The position numbers were made by a program, and so were the translations under genes. This document shows, one piece after another, positions 26,044 through 36,220 of a stretch of 64,000 bases of DNA. Each line of letters opens with the position of its first letter. The first letter of the stretch is position 1. The stretch comes from Sulfitobacter sp. JL08 (GTDB lineage Bacteria > Pseudomonadota > Alphaproteobacteria > Rhodobacterales > Rhodobacteraceae): positions 2,976,001 through 3,040,000 of the forward strand of contig NZ_CP025815.1 of NCBI RefSeq assembly GCF_003352045.1, given 5' to 3'. A model generated the notes under the pieces. The model made no database searches, was not told the DNA's origin, and saw nothing but the letters and a program-made list of their open reading frames with translations.

Positions 26044-27087
26044 TCAATACGGCATCGGACACTGGCGTTGGGCCGCATCGATCTCTGCCAGCACCTCATC
26101 GTCCAGCGTCACATCCGCGGCCCCCAGCGCCAGATCCAGTTGATCCATCGTCGTTGCACCAAAAATCACCGATGCCATGAACGGGCGTGTGGCGCACCAG
26201 GCCAACGCCATCTGCACCGGGTCCAGCCCGTGTTTCTGCGCGATGCCAAGATACAGATCCACCGCCGCGAAGGCGCGGTCTGTCTTGCGTCCACCCAGAT
26301 CACCGTTCAGCGACATGCGCGATCCCTGCGGCACTGCGCCGTTCTGGTATTTCCCGCTCAGCAATCCGGCCGCCAAAGGCGAAAACGCCAGCAGGCCGAC
26401 ATCCTCGTTGACGCTCAGTTCCGCCAGATCGGTGTCATACATCCGGCACAGCAGCGAATACTCATTCTGGATCGAGGCAACGCGCGGCAGGCCCTTGTCC
26501 TCGGACAGGCGCAGCCATTGGGCCGTGCCCCAGGCGCTTTCGTTGGACAGACCAAAGGCGCGGATCGTGCCCTTGTCGACCTCGCGCTGCAGCGCGCCCA
26601 GCGCATCCTCCATATGGGCCAGCGTCTCGGCCTTGTTCTGGCCGGACGGATCATAGGTCCAGTTCTTGCGAAACATGTAGGATCCGCGATTGGGCCAGTG
26701 AAACTGGTAAAGATCGATGTAATCCGTTTTCAGCCGCTTCAGAGATCCCGCGATTGTGTCGGGAATTGTCTTGGATGAAATCGGCGCACCATCGCGGACA
26801 TATCCCAACCCCTCGCCCGAATGTTTGGTCGCGAGGATCACCTGATCGCGCCGCCCCGATTGTTCGACCCATTGTCCGATGATGTCCTCGGTGCGGCCAA
26901 CGGTTTCCTTGCTGACAGGGTTCACAGGGTACATTTCCGCCGTGTCGATGAAATTCACCCCCCGTTCCAGCGCGCGGTCGATCTGGGCGTGACCTTCGCC
27001 AACCGTGTTCTGCGTGCCCCAGGTCATTGATCCCAGACACAGTTCCGACACGGCAAGACCGGTGCGGCCCAACGGCTTCATCTTCAT
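26044..27087 (-). CDS. Aldo/keto reductase, Tas-like
   Basis: 347 residues from ATG 27087 (MKMKPLGRTGLAV); the open frame extends upstream but the family begins here. NADPH-dependent (alpha/beta)8 barrel: catalytic Asp/Tyr in NFIDTAEMYP, Lys in VILATKHSG and His in YQFHWPNR. The insertion around RKNWTYDPSGQNK and overall sequence resemble the Tas/YdhF-type subgroup. The substrate is unknown. It converges with the GlxA-type regulator and diverges from the ImuA-like gene. Confidence 0.9.
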   Translation of the reverse strand: MKMKPLGRTGLAVSELCLGSMTWGTQNTVGEGHAQIDRALERGVNFIDTAEMYPVNPVSKETVGRTEDIIGQWVEQSGRRDQVILATKHSGEGLGYVRDGAPISSKTIPDTIAGSLKRLKTDYIDLYQFHWPNRGSYMFRKNWTYDPSGQNKAETLAHMEDALGALQREVDKGTIRAFGLSNESAWGTAQWLRLSEDKGLPRVASIQNEYSLLCRMYDTDLAELSVNEDVGLLAFSPLAAGLLSGKYQNGAVPQGSRMSLNGDLGGRKTDRAFAAVDLYLGIAQKHGLDPVQMALAWCATRPFMASVIFGATTMDQLDLALGAADVTLDDEVLAEIDAAQRQCPMPY

Positions 27088-27167
27088 GGCAAACCTTTCT
27101 GAATTTTCTGCCGCGCACCCTAGCAGCCCGATCCGCAGGGGCAAGGCGCACACCGTTTTTAGATTGA

Positions 27168-27182
27168 GAACAAACAAAGAAC
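27168..27182. promoter_or_regulatory. LexA (SOS) box, GAAC-N7-GAAC
   Basis: GAAC (27168-27171) and GAAC (27179-27182) with seven intervening bases form a perfect match to the alphaproteobacterial LexA operator. It ends 16 bases before the start of the ImuA-like gene, where a repressor would block initiation. Confidence 0.75.
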
Positions 27183-27198
27183 ATATTAATGTGATCCC

Positions 27199-27816
27199 AT
27201 GAATCAAACCCTGCTTTCGCGCGCCCCGGACACGGCACCGCCGTCGCTGACCCTGCTGGGGCAGTTGTCCTTGCGCCTTGCCCGTCTGCACGAGGTCTGC
27301 GGCGCAGCCCGCCACAGCTTTGCACTATGGTGCGCGGCGCAGACCAGCGGGCCGGTTTTGTGGATCGCCCCCGATTGGGGCACCAACGGGCTGCACGGGG
27401 CGGGCATCCACCCTTTTGTAAATCCCGGGCGTCTGATCTTTGTGCACCCGCGGCGCGCCGAAGACACCCTTTGGACCATGGAAGAAGCGTTGCGCAGCGG
27501 TGCTGCCCCGCTGGTGGTCGGGGATGTGCCCGCCCCGCCGGGTCTGACCGCAGTGCGGCGCATGCATCTGGCGGCACAAGCCGGTGCACAGGCCGGAATG
27601 GGTGCACCTCTGGGTCTGCTGCTGACACCGGGGGATGGCGGCGCACCCGGTGTCGAAAGCCGCTGGCACATGGCCCCGCGCCACAGCGCGACCCAAACGC
27701 TCTGGCATCTGGAACGGCGCCGCGCCCGCACCGCAGCACCGCAAAGCTGGCAGATCACAGCGTCCGGCGGGGGCACACAGGGTGCAGCGCCCGGGCTTGG
27801 CATCAAAGTGCTGTGA
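27199..27816 (+). CDS. ImuA-like SOS protein, unaccompanied by imuB/dnaE2
   Basis: 205 residues. LSLRLARLHEVCGAARHSFALWCAA, GPVLWIAPDWG and GLLLTPGDGGAPGVESRW are the pattern of rhodobacterial ImuA-like proteins, RecA-related accessory factors of the ImuB/DnaE2 mutasome used in translesion synthesis. No intact Walker A is visible, so ATPase activity is doubtful. A perfect LexA box precedes it, indicating SOS induction. The usual imuB and dnaE2 do not follow; the next gene is a YceI protein. The partners may be elsewhere on the genome, or this may be a separate paralogue. Confidence 0.75.
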   Translation: MNQTLLSRAPDTAPPSLTLLGQLSLRLARLHEVCGAARHSFALWCAAQTSGPVLWIAPDWGTNGLHGAGIHPFVNPGRLIFVHPRRAEDTLWTMEEALRSGAAPLVVGDVPAPPGLTAVRRMHLAAQAGAQAGMGAPLGLLLTPGDGGAPGVESRWHMAPRHSATQTLWHLERRRARTAAPQSWQITASGGGTQGAAPGLGIKVL

Positions 27817-27865
27817 TCACTGCAGAATAAAGGTCCAATTCCCGCAGAACATCGTAACGTACGGT

Positions 27866-28468
27866 ATGAAACAATTTCTTTCGGTCCGCATCCTGCTGCA
27901 CGCCATCCTGATCATGGTGCTTGGCACGGCCACATCCAGCGCAGCCCCGACACGCTATGCGCTGGACCAGACAGTTTCCCAGGTGGGGTTTATCTATGTG
28001 CTGAACGGTGCCGAGCAAAAAGGCACAATGCCCGTCAGTCAGGCCGATCTGGTCATTGATCCCGAAAACCTGCGTGACGCCAAAGTTGACGTTCAGGTCA
28101 GCGTGGAAAAGGCACGCACCGGGCTGATCTTTGCCACGGACGCGCTCAAGGCGCCATCGGTTCTGGATGCCGGACAATTCCCAACCATCCGCTTTGTCGC
28201 AACGGCCATCCATCTGGGGGCCGATGGCCGCCTGTCCAATGGCGCGCGCATCGATGGCGACATCACCATGCGCGGCGTCACCCGCCCGGCCAGCTTTCAG
28301 GCCAGCCTGTTTCGCATGCAGGGCAGCGCGCCCGACGATCTGAGCACTCTGACCATCCGTCTGACAGGGGCGGTGCGGCGATCGGATTTCGGGGCAAGCG
28401 GATACGCGGACCTTGTCGGCGACGTGGTACAGCTTGACATAGTTGCCCGCATTCAGGCGCAGCGTTAA
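27866..28468 (+). CDS. YceI family secreted protein
   Basis: 200 residues with a signal peptide (LHAILIMVLGTATSSAAP). The mature protein has the YceI lipocalin-like barrel, which binds isoprenoid-type lipids: TRYALDQTVSQVGFIYVLNG, DAGQFPTIRFVATAI and GDITMRGVTRPASFQ. It is periplasmic, with an uncertain role. ATG 27866 is the only start with a proper signal peptide; upstream in-frame sequence overlaps the ImuA-like gene. Confidence 0.9.
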   Translation: MKQFLSVRILLHAILIMVLGTATSSAAPTRYALDQTVSQVGFIYVLNGAEQKGTMPVSQADLVIDPENLRDAKVDVQVSVEKARTGLIFATDALKAPSVLDAGQFPTIRFVATAIHLGADGRLSNGARIDGDITMRGVTRPASFQASLFRMQGSAPDDLSTLTIRLTGAVRRSDFGASGYADLVGDVVQLDIVARIQAQR

Positions 28469-28550
28469 AGATTGGCTGAACCCCGAAAAACGACCCAAGA
28501 CCGTCGATTAAGAACAAGCGCGGGCAACAAAAGAATGGTGCTAACGGCTT

Positions 28551-29792
28551 ATGCGCATGCTCATTTCCTTCGCCGCTCTGTTCCTGTCGGTCATTCTATT
28601 GCAGCTTTCGACAGGTGGCGTTGGCCCGCTTGATGCGCTTTCGGGCCTGGAACTGGGGTTTTCAACCGAAGAAATCGGGTTGCTCGGCTCGGCGCATTTC
28701 TTCGGGTTCTTTATAGGCTGCTGGTGGGCGCCGCGGGTTCTGGGCACAGTCGGCCACAGCCGCGCCTTTGCCGCGTTTACCGCGATCGGCGCCATCGGCC
28801 TGCTGGCGCACATGCTGGTGGTGAACCCCTATGCCTGGGTCGTCATGCGCATCATGTCGGGCTTTTGCGTGGCCGGATGTTACACCGTCGTCGAAGCATG
28901 GTTACAGGCCAAAGTGACCAATGAAACGCGCGGACGCGCGATGGGGATCTACCGTGTGGTCGACACCACCGGATCACTGGGCGCGCAACTGATTATCGGG
29001 GTGCTCGCTCCGGCCAGTTACGTGTCATACAACCTGCTGGCCATTATCTGTTGCGCCGCCCTGATCCCGCTGACGCTGACCACCAACCAACAGCCCGAAA
29101 CCCCCCGCGCGGCACGGCTGCGCCCGATGCTGGCCATACATCTGTCTCCGCTGGCGGCGGCGGCGGTGGTTGTGTCGGCGCTGTCCAGCGCGTCCTTCCG
29201 CATGGTTGGCCCGGTTTACGGACAGGGGGTCGGGCTTAGCGTGGGGCAAATCGCCTGGTTCCTGGCGGCCTTTGTTCTGGGCGGCGCGCTGGCGCAAATT
29301 CCGGTCGGATGGCTGGCCGACAAATATGATCGGCGCTGGGTGCTGATCTGGCTGTCCGTCGCCGCCATGATCAGTTGCGCCGTGACCGTGGCCAGCAGCG
29401 GCTATGGCACCACCGCGATCATGCTGTCGGCCGGACTGTTCGGGCTGACCACATTTCCGATCTATTCGGTGGCCGCTGCACACGCACATGATTTCGCGGA
29501 CAATTCCGAACGGGTCGAACTTTCGGCCGCGCTGATGTTTTTCTTTGCCCTTGGAGCCATTGCCGCGCCTTTGTTCGCATCGGTCCTGATCGAGGCCTTT
29601 GGCCCCGGTGCCCTGTTCACGATGGTTTCAATCGGGCATCTGGTTCTGGTCGTTTTCGGCTTTTTCCGGATGCGGCAGCGCGCCTCTCCGGTGGATCGCA
29701 CCGCGTTCGTTGCGACCCCGCGCACATCCTTCACCATCGGGCGGCTGTTCGGGCGCAGCCGCAAACCGCTTGATACATCGCAAACGGACTGA
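28551..29792 (+). CDS. MFS transporter
   Basis: 413 residues with twelve hydrophobic segments in two halves, the major facilitator layout. The loop 2-3 region reads [16 protein letters not shown] and the mid-protein loop 8-9 [14 protein letters not shown], equivalent to the conserved GxxxD(R/K)xGR motif. It resembles the YcaD/YfcJ-type group. The substrate is unknown. It stands alone upstream of metG. Confidence 0.87.
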   Translation: MRMLISFAALFLSVILLQLSTGGVGPLDALSGLELGFSTEEIGLLGSAHFFGFFIGCWWAPRVLGTVGHSRAFAAFTAIGAIGLLAHMLVVNPYAWVVMRIMSGFCVAGCYTVVEAWLQAKVTNETRGRAMGIYRVVDTTGSLGAQLIIGVLAPASYVSYNLLAIICCAALIPLTLTTNQQPETPRAARLRPMLAIHLSPLAAAAVVVSALSSASFRMVGPVYGQGVGLSVGQIAWFLAAFVLGGALAQIPVGWLADKYDRRWVLIWLSVAAMISCAVTVASSGYGTTAIMLSAGLFGLTTFPIYSVAAAHAHDFADNSERVELSAALMFFFALGAIAAPLFASVLIEAFGPGALFTMVSIGHLVLVVFGFFRMRQRASPVDRTAFVATPRTSFTIGRLFGRSRKPLDTSQTD

Positions 29793-29851
29793 CTGGTCAT
29801 GACAATCCCCTTGGGCTAAAGCTGCGCAAGTTTCGAACCAAAGGCACTTGC

Positions 29852-31570
29852 ATGACCCGTCACCTGATCACCTCCGCGATTCCCTACATCAACGGGATCA
29901 AACATCTGGGCAACCTGATCGGCTCTCAGTTGCCAGCTGATCTTTATGCCCGCTACCAGCGCGGACGCGGCAACGAAGTCCTGTTTTTGTGCGCCACCGA
30001 CGAACACGGCACCCCTGCCGAACTGGCTGCGGCCAAGGCGGGTAAACCGGTGGCGGATTATTGCGCCGAAATGCACGCCGTGCAGGCCGAAATCGCGCGC
30101 GGCTTCCGCCTCAGCTTTGATCATTTCGGGCGCTCTTCCAGCCCGCAGAACCATGCCCTGACCCAGCATTTCGCCGGCAAACTTGCCGACAATGGTCTGA
30201 TCCGCGAAGTGTCGGAGAAACAGGTCTATTCCATCACCGACGGGCGGTTCCTGCCTGATCGCTATATCGAAGGTACCTGCCCCAACTGCGGCTACGACAA
30301 GGCGCGCGGCGACCAGTGTGAAAACTGTACCAAACAACTGGACCCGACCGATCTGATCGATCCGCGCAGCGCCATTTCCGGTTCGACCGATCTTGAAGTG
30401 CGCGAAACCAAACATCTTTATCTTTGCCAGTCCGCGCTCAAGGACGACCTGGACAAATGGATCGACAGCAAAACCGACTGGCCCGTGCTGACAACCTCGA
30501 TCGCCAAAAAATGGCTGCATGACGGCGACGGTTTGCAGGATCGCGGCATCACCCGCGATCTGGATTGGGGCATTCCCGTCAAACGCGGCGATCAGGACTG
30601 GCCCGGCATGGAGGGCAAGGTATTCTATGTCTGGTTCGATGCGCCCATCGAATACATCGCCTGCGCGGGCGAATGGGCCGAGGCCAACGGAAAATCCGAT
30701 GCCGACTGGCAACGCTGGTGGCGCACCGACAAAGGTGCCGCGGATGTGCGCTATACCCAGTTCATGGGCAAGGACAACGTGCCGTTTCATACGCTCAGCT
30801 TTCCGGCCACGATCCTTGGCTCTGGCGAACCATGGAAACTGGTCGATCATCTGAAGTCGTTCAACTACCTCAACTATGATGGCGGCCAGTTCAGCACCTC
30901 GCAGGGGCGCGGCATCTTCATGGATCAGGCACTGGACATCCTGCCAGCCGATTACTGGCGCTGGTGGTTGCTGTCGCACGCCCCGGAATCGTCCGACAGC
31001 GAATTCACATGGGAAAATTTCCAGGTGTCGGTGAACAAGGATCTGGCCGATGTGCTGGGCAATTTCGTAAGCCGCATCACAAAGTTCTGCCGCTCCAAAT
31101 TTGGCGAAGCCGTGCCGCAGGGTGGCAGCTATGGCCCTGCCGAAACAACTCTGATTGCCGATCTGACAACCCGCATCCGCGCTTACGAAACCTTTTTGGA
31201 AGCGATGGAAGTGCGCAAATCGGCGCAGGAATTGCGCGCGATCTGGTCACTGGGCAACGAATACCTGCAAGCTGCAGCACCGTGGAGCACATTCAAAACC
31301 GATCCCGAACAGGCCGCCGCGCAAACGCGCCTCGCGCTTTGCCTGATCCCGATTTACGCGGCTCTCAGCGCCCCGTTCATCCCTGATGCCAGCGCGTCGA
31401 TCCTGGCGTCGATGAAGCTGGACAATTTTGATTGGCCTGAAGATGTCGATGCCGCGTTGGCCGCCCTGCAAGCGGGTCACGCGTTCGACGTGCCCGAGGT
31501 TCTGTTCGCCAAGATCAGCGATGAAGATCGCGAAGACTGGCAACAACGCTTTGCAGGCATCCGCACCTAG
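29852..31570 (+). CDS. metG: Methionyl-tRNA synthetase
   Basis: 572 residues. Class I synthetase charging tRNA-Met in the cytoplasm. The HIGH-type motif lies in [11 protein letters not shown], the zinc knuckle is [17 protein letters not shown], and the KMSKS equivalent is FSTSQGRG, a divergent but known form. No C-terminal tRNA-binding EMAP domain is present, which is common in this branch. The stop codon overlaps that of the convergent sulfatase gene by four bases (CTAG, 31567-31570). Confidence 0.95.
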   Translation: MTRHLITSAIPYINGIKHLGNLIGSQLPADLYARYQRGRGNEVLFLCATDEHGTPAELAAAKAGKPVADYCAEMHAVQAEIARGFRLSFDHFGRSSSPQNHALTQHFAGKLADNGLIREVSEKQVYSITDGRFLPDRYIEGTCPNCGYDKARGDQCENCTKQLDPTDLIDPRSAISGSTDLEVRETKHLYLCQSALKDDLDKWIDSKTDWPVLTTSIAKKWLHDGDGLQDRGITRDLDWGIPVKRGDQDWPGMEGKVFYVWFDAPIEYIACAGEWAEANGKSDADWQRWWRTDKGAADVRYTQFMGKDNVPFHTLSFPATILGSGEPWKLVDHLKSFNYLNYDGGQFSTSQGRGIFMDQALDILPADYWRWWLLSHAPESSDSEFTWENFQVSVNKDLADVLGNFVSRITKFCRSKFGEAVPQGGSYGPAETTLIADLTTRIRAYETFLEAMEVRKSAQELRAIWSLGNEYLQAAAPWSTFKTDPEQAAAQTRLALCLIPIYAALSAPFIPDASASILASMKLDNFDWPEDVDAALAALQAGHAFDVPEVLFAKISDEDREDWQQRFAGIRT

Positions 31571-33201
31571 TCGGGGATTTTGCCCTGATAGACAGCTGCC
31601 ACATCCGGCGCGACATCTTCCGGCGAAAACGCCCCCAGCAGAATGCCCACCTCGTCGCCGGTGCCGGTGCCCGCTTCGATCTGTGCATCGCTGATCGTCA
31701 CCCGCTGGGACGGGCGGCGCGCCCAGTTTGCAAGATGCGCGTACATCTGCGCGATCACATCGCGATGTGCATCGCTTGCCCCCAGATCGACAAATTCCTG
31801 CGGATCCTCTTTGCGGTCAAACAGCATCGGGCGAAAGCCGCCTTCGGCATGGATCAGTTTCCACCGCTTGTCCGCCACCATGAACAGACGCGCATTGCGG
31901 ATCGAAACTCCCAACGCGGCCCGCATCGGGGATTTGGAATAATCATATTCGCTGATCACATGTTCGCGCCATTGCGTGACAGTTTCACCGTTCAGAAACG
32001 GGCGCAATGATCGGCCTTCGACGATATGGCGCGGCACCTGTGCCCCCGCGACATCAATGAACGTTGCCGCCAGATCAATCGATTCCACCAGTGCATCACA
32101 GGTCGTTCCGCGCGTTGCGTCCGCCGCAGGCGATGGATCGCAAATAATCAGCGGTACCCGCACGGACGGATCGTGAAACAGATCCTTTTCCCCCATCCAG
32201 TGATCGCCCAGATAATCGCCATGATCCGATGTCAGAACGATCACGGTATCCTTGTCCTGCCCGGTCGCCTTCAGATGGGCCAGTAACACGCCCAACTGGT
32301 CATCACATTGCGTAATCAGCCCCATATAGGCGGGAATCACCACATCGCGCACCTCGTCGCGGGAAAAGCTTTGGCCCACACGGCTGTCCATGAACGCGCC
32401 ATAAACCGGATGCGGATTATCCTTTTCCCGCGCATCGCGCAGCGCGGGCACCACATCCTGCGGCGTGTACATATCGTGATAGGGCGCCGGCACGATGTAA
32501 GGCCAGTGCGGCTTGATAAAGGAAACATGCGCGCACCACGGCCCCTGCGCCTGATCCAGAAACGCCATCGCGCGCCGCGTCAGCCAGGGCGTTTCACTGT
32601 CCTGTTCCCTGATGTTGGCCGGTCTGGCGGCGTTCTGCATGAACCAGCCACTGGCCAGATCGTCCCCGTTCGCACCGGCATTGGCAAAATCGGCCCACGG
32701 ATTATCGCCTGCATATCCCTGGTGTTTCAGATATTCGTTATAGGGGCTGCGTTTGTCATCATAGGGGCCGTGCGGGCCGCTGGCCCATAACCCGTCATCG
32801 CGCTCCCACACGTCAAACCCGCATTCGGCCTGCCGCGCGCCGATCACACTGTCCGGCGTCAGCCCCAGACGCGCCATGCCAGCAGCATCGGCCTTCATAT
32901 GGGTCTTGCCGATCAGCCAGCAGCCCAGACCGGCACTGCGCAGGTGATCGCCCAATGTCATTTCCCCCACACGCAAAGGAAACCCGTTATAGGCCGCCCC
33001 GTGCGAATGCACATAGCGCCCCGTATAGGTCGACATGCGCGATGCTCCGCAAACCGGCGATTGCACATATGCGTTGGAAAACCGCACCCCGCGCGCAGCC
33101 AGCGTATCCATATGCGGCGTCCTGATCGTGGGATGGCCGGCACATCCCAGATAGTCATGGCGCAGCTGGTCGTACATGATGAAAAGGATGTTCTTTTGCA
33201 A
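31567..33201 (-). CDS. Type I sulfatase/arylsulfatase-like hydrolase
   Basis: 544 residues from TTG 33201 ([18 protein letters not shown] follows), preceded by GGGAG; no ATG is suitably placed. Sulfatase marks are the N-terminal metal Asp in IMYDQLR, the formylglycine motif CGASR in [14 protein letters not shown] (Cys matured to formylglycine; the usual Pro is Ala, which the FGE motif C-x-[P/A]-x-R permits), and the C-terminal metal site [13 protein letters not shown]. Cytoplasmic, since no signal peptide is seen; choline sulfate, other sulfate esters or phosphonate monoesters are possible substrates. Confidence 0.85.
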   Translation of the reverse strand: MQKNILFIMYDQLRHDYLGCAGHPTIRTPHMDTLAARGVRFSNAYVQSPVCGASRMSTYTGRYVHSHGAAYNGFPLRVGEMTLGDHLRSAGLGCWLIGKTHMKADAAGMARLGLTPDSVIGARQAECGFDVWERDDGLWASGPHGPYDDKRSPYNEYLKHQGYAGDNPWADFANAGANGDDLASGWFMQNAARPANIREQDSETPWLTRRAMAFLDQAQGPWCAHVSFIKPHWPYIVPAPYHDMYTPQDVVPALRDAREKDNPHPVYGAFMDSRVGQSFSRDEVRDVVIPAYMGLITQCDDQLGVLLAHLKATGQDKDTVIVLTSDHGDYLGDHWMGEKDLFHDPSVRVPLIICDPSPAADATRGTTCDALVESIDLAATFIDVAGAQVPRHIVEGRSLRPFLNGETVTQWREHVISEYDYSKSPMRAALGVSIRNARLFMVADKRWKLIHAEGGFRPMLFDRKEDPQEFVDLGASDAHRDVIAQMYAHLANWARRPSQRVTISDAQIEAGTGTGDEVGILLGAFSPEDVAPDVAAVYQGKIPD

Positions 33202-33325
33202 ACTGCACGCTCCCTGCCGGCATTTGCGCCCGCAAAGGAAGGACCACGCCGCGCCGAATAAAAAGTTTAGGGTCTGCAAACAAGACAATCAATGCTACCG
33301 TGATCGGGCTTTTGGGGGAATGCAC

Positions 33326-34825
33326 ATGCTTGATCAGAAGGCCACCCAACCCGCGACAGGACAGGACGCGCCTGTCACGACATATGATCTTGTCGTGATC
33401 GGCGCAGGCATTGCGGGGCTGAATGCGCTGTTTGCCGCGACCGCCTATTTGCCAAAAAACGCGCGTGTTCTGCTGCTTGACCAGAAACAGGGTGCCGGCG
33501 GAATGTGGAACACGGCTTACGATTATGTGCGCCTGCACCAGCCTCACCCGATGTTCACCGTGGGTGATATCAAATGGAACTGGCAAAAACCGCGCGATTA
33601 CCTTGCGGGGCGCGATGAAGTACAACGCCATCTGGCGGGTGCCCTTGGCCCCGTTGCGGACGCGGTCAATCTGGAAACCGGCTTTGAACAGACGGTGATT
33701 GCCTGTGATGCGGGCACAACTGACAATGGTTATCGTGCGCGCATTACCTTTCACCCCAACGACACGCCCGCGCAAACGACAACGGTTCATGCGATGCTGG
33801 CAATACACGCGTCCGGCCTGAATTACCGGATGGCCGAACCTTTGGATTTGTCCGCCAGTTCCGTCATCTCGATCGTGCCCCAGGACCTGCGTGATATTCT
33901 TGCCGCCCACCCCGGCGCGGCGGTCTATGTTGTCGGCGGGGGCAAGACCGGCATGGACACTGTATTGGCGGCGCTGGCTGATGATCCCAAGCGCAAAGTA
34001 TCGCTGATCAACGGGCGCGGCACGAATTTCCTGAACCGCACACGATACATTCCGACAGGCCTGAAACGCTGGACATCGGGCCAGCTGGTCTCGCGCCTGT
34101 TTCGCGACATGGCACTGAACTTTGATGGCGACAACGAAGAAGAACTCATCTCGTATTTCCGCCGCACCTATTCAACCGATCCCGATACTGCAAACGGGGT
34201 TTTTCTGTATGGCCTGCAATCGGAAGACGAACAGATCCGGATCGCTGCGGGGCTGAGTGAGACGTATCCCGGCTATCTGGTTGACGTGACCGACGGCCCT
34301 GACGGACCTGTGATGGAATTGCAAAGCGGTGAACGCCTGCCGGTCGAACCCGATAGCATCTTTGTCAATTGCACCGGCAGCTTTTTCAGGACTGCCGACA
34401 TGGAAACCAACGCCCGCTGTCTTTCCCCCGGCAGCACTGTTCTGAACATCAGCGCTCGCGACGGGTTTCATTTCCTGACCAGCGTCGCCGGTTTTTTCCT
34501 GACACATCTGCTTTATCGCAAAGACCTGAAAGGCAAGGGATTTTATACGCTGGATCACGAGGCGCTGTTCCGTATGGATCGAAACGCCTGGGTCGGCGCC
34601 TCGGCTGCGCAGGCCTATATGAATCAGGTGATTGCCGTGAATACCCTTCCGATGATGCTGCTTGATCGTTGCGGCCTCGATCTTGATCGCTGGTACCCGT
34701 TTCCACGCCGTATGGCCGGGCTGATCCGGATGAAATCCAGCGCGGACACCGACATAGCGCATTGTCGCAAAGTCCTTGATCGCTTGGCAGACCGCTTCAA
34801 CATTCGTTGCGCGCCGCTGGACTAG
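33326..34825 (+). CDS. FAD/NAD(P)-binding oxidoreductase, flavin monooxygenase-like
   Basis: 499 residues. The FAD-binding Rossmann fingerprint [14 protein letters not shown] is near residue 25 and an NAD(P)-type fingerprint [15 protein letters not shown] in the middle, the order found in flavin-containing monooxygenases and related reductases. [16 protein letters not shown] resembles the FMO segment following the FAD loop. ATG 33326 is preferred over ATG 33320 because GGGGGA (33314-33319) is six bases upstream. The substrate is unknown. It is divergent from the sulfatase gene. Confidence 0.8.
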   Translation: MLDQKATQPATGQDAPVTTYDLVVIGAGIAGLNALFAATAYLPKNARVLLLDQKQGAGGMWNTAYDYVRLHQPHPMFTVGDIKWNWQKPRDYLAGRDEVQRHLAGALGPVADAVNLETGFEQTVIACDAGTTDNGYRARITFHPNDTPAQTTTVHAMLAIHASGLNYRMAEPLDLSASSVISIVPQDLRDILAAHPGAAVYVVGGGKTGMDTVLAALADDPKRKVSLINGRGTNFLNRTRYIPTGLKRWTSGQLVSRLFRDMALNFDGDNEEELISYFRRTYSTDPDTANGVFLYGLQSEDEQIRIAAGLSETYPGYLVDVTDGPDGPVMELQSGERLPVEPDSIFVNCTGSFFRTADMETNARCLSPGSTVLNISARDGFHFLTSVAGFFLTHLLYRKDLKGKGFYTLDHEALFRMDRNAWVGASAAQAYMNQVIAVNTLPMMLLDRCGLDLDRWYPFPRRMAGLIRMKSSADTDIAHCRKVLDRLADRFNIRCAPLD

Positions 34826-34874
34826 CGGCTGGAAACGCACCTGTCTGCCTGAACAGTATCGGGAGTCCGTCCGC

Positions 34875-34960
34875 TGGTACCCACGGCCGGACTCGAACCG
34901 GCACGGCCTTTCGGCCCAGAGATTTTAAGTCTCTTGTGTCTACCATTCCACCACGTGGGC
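34875..34960 (-). tRNA. tRNA-Leu (anticodon TAA)
   Basis: Read on the minus strand: acceptor GCCCACG pairs with CGTGGGT, the anticodon arm AGAGA-CTTAAAA-TCTCT gives TAA, a class II long variable arm (GGGCCGAAAGGCC) is present, the T arm is CCGGTTCGAGTCCGG, and CCA is encoded. It reads UUA and UUG leucine codons. Confidence 0.95.
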
Positions 34961-35018
34961 CAGCGCGCGGACAATAGCGGCTAAAGACGCGGTGTAAAGC
35001 GGTGCAAGGACTGCAAAA

Positions 35019-35573
35019 TCAGATATCGTCGCCGGGCGGTTCCAGCGGGCCACCGGGGGCCAGCAGCGCACGTTCGGACAACCACGGGTTCAGTTCCAGT
35101 GCGGCGCGCAAATCGGTGCGCGCCTCCTCCAGACGGCCCAGCTGCATCAGGCTCAGCGCGCGCCCTGCCCGCGCGGCCACGTGATCGGGGCGCAATTCCA
35201 ACGTGCGGTCCAGATCGACCAGCGCCTTTTCATAGGCACCGCTCAGGAAATAGGCGAACGCACGTTGGTTATAGCCTTCGGCGTAATCGGGGCAGTACTC
35301 GATCAGGGTTTCAAAATCGGCGATGGCCCCCAGAAAATCATAGCCCGATCGCTTGGACATGCCGCGGTCCAGAATGGCCTGCGCCTGCTGATCCGGCGCA
35401 TCCGCCCAGATTTCCCACATTTCACGGCCGATATCGCTTCCGGCCATTTCCGTTTCGGCGGCATTGGCCTGCGCCACCAGTTCCGCCATACGCTCGGACG
35501 TATCGGGAACCGGCGGACAGGCCAGAGCCAGTACCGGCGAAAACAGCAGGGCGGACGTCAGCAGTATCTTCAT
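35019..35573 (-). CDS. Secreted TPR-repeat protein
   Basis: 184 residues from ATG 35573 (MKILLTSALLFSPVLALACPP), which gives a normal signal peptide. Residues ~75-175 contain about three tetratricopeptide repeats (AIADFETLIEYCPDYAEGYNQ, AYEKALVDLDRTLELRPDH, RLEEARTDLRAALELNPW), a protein-binding scaffold. The protein is probably periplasmic. The partner is unknown. It lies just upstream of, and on the same strand as, the Lrp-type regulator gene's end. Confidence 0.85.
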   Translation of the reverse strand: MKILLTSALLFSPVLALACPPVPDTSERMAELVAQANAAETEMAGSDIGREMWEIWADAPDQQAQAILDRGMSKRSGYDFLGAIADFETLIEYCPDYAEGYNQRAFAYFLSGAYEKALVDLDRTLELRPDHVAARAGRALSLMQLGRLEEARTDLRAALELNPWLSERALLAPGGPLEPPGDDI

Positions 35574-35638
35574 GACGTCAGAATTGGCGCAGCGTGGCCT
35601 TGCGTCAACCCCGCGGGCTTCACAAAGCCGCGCGGCGG

Positions 35639-36115
35639 TCACGCAATTTCGCCCATTCCGTTTTCCTTCACGGCCTGCATCGCCACATAGGTCGATGTCC
35701 CCGCCACATGCGGCAAGGTGGATATCTTTTCACCCAGAACCGCACGGTAATCTGCCATGGACCGTGTGCGCACCTTCAGCAGATAATCGAAATTTCCCGC
35801 GATCATGTGGGCCTGCTCCACCTCGGGCAGCTTTGCCACTGCCGCGTTGAACGCCGACAGCGCCGCCTCACGTGTATCGCTCAGGCGCACTTCGACAAAG
35901 GCAACGTGATCCAGCCCCAGCCGGATCGGATCGACCAGCGCCCGGTACCCGATGATAATACCCGCGTCTTCCAGCCGGCGCAGCCGCGCCTGCGTCGGTG
36001 ATTTCGACAACCCGATTCGTGTTGCCAGATCGGTGATCGACATGCGTCCGTCGCCCGATAAGACCTGTACAATCGCCCGGTCAAACCGGTCCAGATCAAC
36101 CAAGTCCAATTGCAT
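35639..36115 (-). CDS. putR: Lrp/AsnC-family regulator, probable PutR
   Basis: 158 residues from ATG 36115 (MQLDLVDLDRFD), preceded by GGGGGG at a seven-base spacing. It has an N-terminal helix-turn-helix (MSITDLATRIGLSKSPTQARLRRLE) and a C-terminal RAM ligand-binding domain. It faces putA; in alphaproteobacteria PutR of this family activates putA when proline is present. This fits PutA here lacking its own ribbon-helix-helix repressor domain. The intergenic region is 105 bases. Confidence 0.88.
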   Translation of the reverse strand: MQLDLVDLDRFDRAIVQVLSGDGRMSITDLATRIGLSKSPTQARLRRLEDAGIIIGYRALVDPIRLGLDHVAFVEVRLSDTREAALSAFNAAVAKLPEVEQAHMIAGNFDYLLKVRTRSMADYRAVLGEKISTLPHVAGTSTYVAMQAVKENGMGEIA

Positions 36116-36220
36116 TGCAAAGCCCCCCATTTTCGGGACAAAATATGCCCCCATGCCCTATCTTAAGCCAATCTGCCCTCGAACCCTGCGATATACTAGC
36201 GCAAACTTCTGGAGACTGAA

